A stretch of 38,248 bases of DNA from Gammaproteobacteria bacterium 39-13 (GTDB taxonomy: Bacteria > Pseudomonadota > Gammaproteobacteria > Berkiellales > Berkiellaceae). The DNA is taken from assembly GCA_001898235.1 (NCBI GenBank), contig MKTN01000063.1, positions 1 through 38,248 of the forward strand. The letters run 5' to 3'. Made by a program: the position numbers and the translations under genes. Below are positions 35,677 through 38,248 of the stretch, piece by piece; positions within the stretch are counted from its first letter, which is position 1, and each line of letters opens with the position of its first letter. Under the pieces are notes generated by a model. It worked only from the letters and a program-made list of their open reading frames with translations. It was not told the DNA's origin and made no database searches.

Positions 35677-36588
35677 TTAATGAGGTATGCGCTTTTTTCT
35701 TGAAGTAGGCTTTGTTTGGGAGGCTGATTTCTTTTTTTCTGGTTGAGGACCATCCACTAAATGAGATCTCGCTGTTACTTTATGAGCAAGCACTGGTTTA
35801 GCAGAAGCATCATCAGCCATTGAACGACGCTTAGGGGCTGGCCACAACTTCGTTGTTTGCTTAATAATGCCAGGCTCCCCTTCTCGAGGTGAAGCTACCA
35901 GGGTAAATCCTCTCTTTGCTTGTGATTGCTTTTGCAAGCCCGCAACATATTTTTGAGCGCCAGAGTGAAACCATTTCTTAAACGGTGCTAAAAACCACGC
36001 TAACCATCCCCATTGAGGGTAAGGTCCAACACCGGCAGGCGCATAGAACCAAGCGATATCTTGCGGTTTAATTTTCGGATTTTCTTTGTATATTTTATCC
36101 AATAATCCATCCACTAGTTCTTTTCCTAATTTCTTCTCTTTATAAGAAAAGAAATGCGAACCTGGAATAGGCTTACCATAGGCTTTTTGAATACAGCGTA
36201 TATCCATGGGATTTGTACCGCTGAAAAGATATACCTTGTGGCCTTGCTTTTGCAGTGAAGCAATTTCATCAAAGGCTTTTTTGCTAAAAGAAGTGACTTC
36301 CGTATGCGCATTCCAAGCCTTTTCAAATTTTAGCATGGAGATCCTCAATGAGGGGTAAACAGGTTGCATAGCCTTTGCAAATGCCAAGCTATCCACCTCC
36401 CCGCGGCGATATTGATCCATTAATCTTGGCAGGTTAACTTGTTGGAATCGGCGCAAAAAACTGGGTAAGGGCAACCAATGCCAAAGCATGGATAATTTAC
36501 TCACTCCCAGTTTAGCAAAAGCTTCTATGGAGTTTTGTTCGTTATTTTTAATATAAACACTTAAAGGTACAACAATTACTTTAGACAT
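35677..36588 (-). CDS. HAD-like protein of YihX type lacking the catalytic Asp, with a basic tail
   Basis: 303 residues. Residues about 1-190 follow the layout of YihX-type HAD phosphatases: a first strand VIVVPLSVYI, then RRGEVDSLAFAKAM, FEKAWNAHTEV, and LQKQGHKVYLFSGTNPMD, which corresponds to the LREQGHRVVVLSNTN block of E. coli YihX. The nucleophile motif DxD, expected in the first strand (FDLGNV in YihX), is replaced by VPLSV, and the later acidic pair (FFDD) is replaced by WFYAP. The fold is probably kept without phosphatase chemistry. The last 80 residues are basic and polar (PAPKRRSMADD, KPTSRKKRIPH), which could bind nucleic acid or serve in secretion. Family assignment is by motif spacing and is moderate. 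Confidence 0.55.
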   Translation of the reverse strand: MSKVIVVPLSVYIKNNEQNSIEAFAKLGVSKLSMLWHWLPLPSFLRRFQQVNLPRLMDQYRRGEVDSLAFAKAMQPVYPSLRISMLKFEKAWNAHTEVTSFSKKAFDEIASLQKQGHKVYLFSGTNPMDIRCIQKAYGKPIPGSHFFSYKEKKLGKELVDGLLDKIYKENPKIKPQDIAWFYAPAGVGPYPQWGWLAWFLAPFKKWFHSGAQKYVAGLQKQSQAKRGFTLVASPREGEPGIIKQTTKLWPAPKRRSMADDASAKPVLAHKVTARSHLVDGPQPEKKKSASQTKPTSRKKRIPH

Positions 36589-36666
36589 CGTTTACTCATG
36601 ATCCTTTTCATTCACCCAAAAGGATTGAATATTAAAGAAAAGTTGGCGTTCAATCAATAAAAAAGC

Positions 36667-37857
36667 TCATGATTGAATCGGTTTTAGTGGGGTGTAATAT
36701 TTTTTAAGCGCGGTGACCGAAACCAGCTCCCTCTCAGGATAGCGAAGCGCGGTTAATTTTCCGCCAAAAACACAGCCCGTATCAATGTTAATTGTGTTGT
36801 TTTCCCATTCGGGGGTGAGAATAGGCGTGTGTCCGTATACAACAGTAGTGAGACTTACAAAACGTTTAGCCCAATTTGCCCTGACAGGATGACCAAATTC
36901 ATCCGTTGCACCCGTGGTCTCGCCATACATGCAATAATCTCGGATCCTTCTTGAGGATCGCTCCAAATATTTTTCCTTCACTCCCGCATGCGCTATTGCC
37001 AACCTTCCTTCATCAAAAAGATAATGACTGGGTAGTGCTGCTAAAAAATTGATTACCTTATCTTTAAAATAGGAGGATTCTTTTTCAAGCTGCGCAAGCG
37101 ATTCTTCTAAGCCATGAGAAATGGTCACTGCTCGACCTTCTAATGCACGTTTTAATTTATCATCATGATTGCCGTTAACACAAAAGCTCATCCCTTGCGC
37201 AGCAGTGTCCATGACAAAACGTAACACTTCGGGTACTTTGGGTCCTCTATCAACTAAATCACCGACAAAAACCAGTTTTCTCCCTTGAGGATGAGAGAGG
37301 TAGTATTGATCTTCGAGCGTGATGTTATAACCTAAGTTTAATACTAGCTGTTCCAATTCAGCAAAACAGCCGTGAACGTCACCAATAATATCGAAAGGCC
37401 CTTTTTCTTGCTTCATATTACTTTCGAGCGGTTGTCGATGAATAATCACCTGTTCAAGCGCTTCAACATGCTGCAAAATATATACTTGCTTAAATCCTTC
37501 TTGATGCGGTAGCTTTTGTTGATAAGGGCCTTGCACCGACGGCAGCACAATTGCGGCACAAGGCACATGTTGACGACGCGCCAATCTTACGAGCGCACTT
37601 CGTAACGCTTGTGTTTCACAAGGGGCATTAATAACAGTTAATTTCCCTAATTGTAAACGTTTAGACACAACAAAATGCAATAACTCATCAAGCTCTTTGG
37701 TTGCTTCTGTTGCAAGCAAATCCTGACAAGCAGAAAGAGATACAATTTCACTTGAAGTAAAATGACGATGAGCAAAACTAGTTTTAAGATCATCATTACC
37801 AATGAGAAGGATAAGAGAAAGCTCTGGAATATGAATATTAATTTTGTGCACTTGCAT
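36667..37857 (-). CDS. Pnkp-like protein: degenerate polynucleotide kinase domain fused to an intact metallophosphatase
   Basis: 396 residues. The second half (about 153-396) is a calcineurin-type phosphoesterase like that of bacterial polynucleotide kinase-phosphatase (Pnkp) and PrpE/ApaH: FDIIGDVHGC (D160, H162), FVGDLVDRGPKVPE (D200), NGNHDDKLKRAL (N230, H231), LAIAHAG (H290) and VVYGHTP (H343), all metal ligands present. The first half aligns with the Pnkp kinase: IPELSLILLIG, then SFAHRHFTSSEIVSLSAC, then KLTVINAPCE. Where Pnkp has GxSGSGKST, this protein has GNDDLKTS, and the SSD motif reads SLS, so ATP binding and kinase activity are probably lost. The lid region is shortened and the C-terminal ligase of full Pnkp (about 870 aa in Clostridium) is absent. 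In Pnkp the phosphatase removes 2',3'-cyclic or 3' phosphates from RNA ends. Here the substrate is open. Confidence 0.75.
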   Translation of the reverse strand: MQVHKINIHIPELSLILLIGNDDLKTSFAHRHFTSSEIVSLSACQDLLATEATKELDELLHFVVSKRLQLGKLTVINAPCETQALRSALVRLARRQHVPCAAIVLPSVQGPYQQKLPHQEGFKQVYILQHVEALEQVIIHRQPLESNMKQEKGPFDIIGDVHGCFAELEQLVLNLGYNITLEDQYYLSHPQGRKLVFVGDLVDRGPKVPEVLRFVMDTAAQGMSFCVNGNHDDKLKRALEGRAVTISHGLEESLAQLEKESSYFKDKVINFLAALPSHYLFDEGRLAIAHAGVKEKYLERSSRRIRDYCMYGETTGATDEFGHPVRANWAKRFVSLTTVVYGHTPILTPEWENNTINIDTGCVFGGKLTALRYPERELVSVTALKKYYTPLKPIQS

Positions 37858-37931
37858 GTTTTATGGTATTAGGCGTTAAAATGAAATTATGGCATAGGTG
37901 AATGTGATGAACAAATCTTCTGTCTCTAAAA

Positions 37932-38248
37932 ATTGTGGCACTTGTGAGCGTAGCGAACAAATTTCCCACTTTGTAAAGGGGGACGGCGCGCCAGCGCCAG
38001 GGGGATTTTTCGGCATAACCACAAAGAAAAATTGTGGCACTTGTGAGCGTAGCGAACAAATTTCCCACTTTGTAAAGGGGGACGGCGCGCAGCGCCAGGA
38101 GGATTTTCGGCATAACCACAAAGAAAAATTGTGGCACTTGTGAGCGTAGCGAACAAATTTCCCACTTTGCAAAGGGAGACGGCGCGTAGCGCCAGGGGGA
38201 TTTTCGGCATAACCACAAAGAAAAATTGTGGCACCTGTGAGCGCAGCG
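37932..38248. repeat. Tandem array of a 97-99-bp hairpin unit (three full copies and a partial fourth)
   Basis: Units begin ATTGTGGCAC at 37932, 38031, 38128 and 38225, giving periods of 99, 97 and 97; the fourth is cut by the window end. Each unit has the core CAAATTTCCCACTTTGTAAA, GGCGC/GCGCC with a variable loop (GCCA, GCA, GTA), then GATTTTCGGCATAACCACAA. CCACAA...TTGTGG pairs across the unit junction. No spacers lie between units, so it is not CRISPR. Open frames across it simply follow the repeat. The upstream part, 37858-37931, holds nothing recognisable. Confidence 0.9.

Noticed and set aside
37838-38234. Several overlapping open frames across the right-end array
   Set aside because: They are translations of the repeat in different frames, with the same peptides recurring; no ribosome sites or domains.
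37932-38248. CRISPR-like tandem repeat
   Set aside because: Units are 97-99 bp and directly adjacent with no unique spacers; differences lie only in short hairpin loops.

Overview
The window looks like chromosome from a gammaproteobacterium with roughly 40% G+C by eye. Its core genes keep gammaproteobacterial order: dsbA-cytochrome c4 beside engB-polA, atpIBEFHAGDC, and glmU-glmS. Between these core genes sit proteins that resemble host-directed effectors of intracellular bacteria. A member of the Legionellales, related to Legionella, Coxiella or Berkiella, would fit; this is inference from gene content, not a measured placement. Both ends of the window fall inside copies of one repeat family, so it may be a complete contig that broke at repeats.

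Layout. 1-394: repeats only. 395-7117: cytochrome c5, a permuted NlpC/P60 (LRAT/YiiX-like) protein with a disordered tail, a YgjP-type metallopeptidase, a glutathionyl-hydroquinone reductase, Dam methylase, DsbA and a di-haem cytochrome c4. Four copies of a long-hairpin interspersed repeat lie between these genes. 7633-13523: engB converges on a recD2-polA operon. The 331-bp gap between engB and polA holds four consecutive hairpins and a terminator, at the locus where other gammaproteobacteria carry Spot 42 or ErsA sRNAs.

13524-17696: an accessory block between two DNA-repair operons, with two convergent genes of unknown family. One carries an ADP-ribosyltransferase-like signature; the other carries a caspase-like (clan CD) His/Cys signature plus a membrane hairpin. 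17697-22598: an MFS transporter-uvrD operon, divergent from homogentisate 1,2-dioxygenase. 22839-27367: an HU-family protein with its own promoter and terminator, then glmU-glmS-SRAP. 27442-34416: the complete F1Fo ATP synthase operon with a clear sigma70 promoter.

34561-37857: three minus-strand accessory genes. They are a coiled-coil protein, a HAD-like protein of the YihX type without its catalytic Asp, and a Pnkp-like protein whose kinase domain has lost its P-loop but whose metallophosphatase domain looks intact. 37932-38248: a tandem array of a 97-99-bp hairpin unit, related in inverted orientation to bases 1-78.

How the genes work together: DsbA, cytochromes c4 and c5 and ATP synthase serve periplasmic thiol oxidation and respiration. 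GlmU and GlmS make UDP-GlcNAc for the envelope. PolA, RecD2, UvrD, Dam and SRAP serve DNA repair. The most novel material is the set of effector-like proteins (1228, 14111, 15880, 34561, 35677), the polA-engB RNA candidate, and the two repeat families whose hairpin arms change in step. No rRNA, tRNA or CRISPR array was found.
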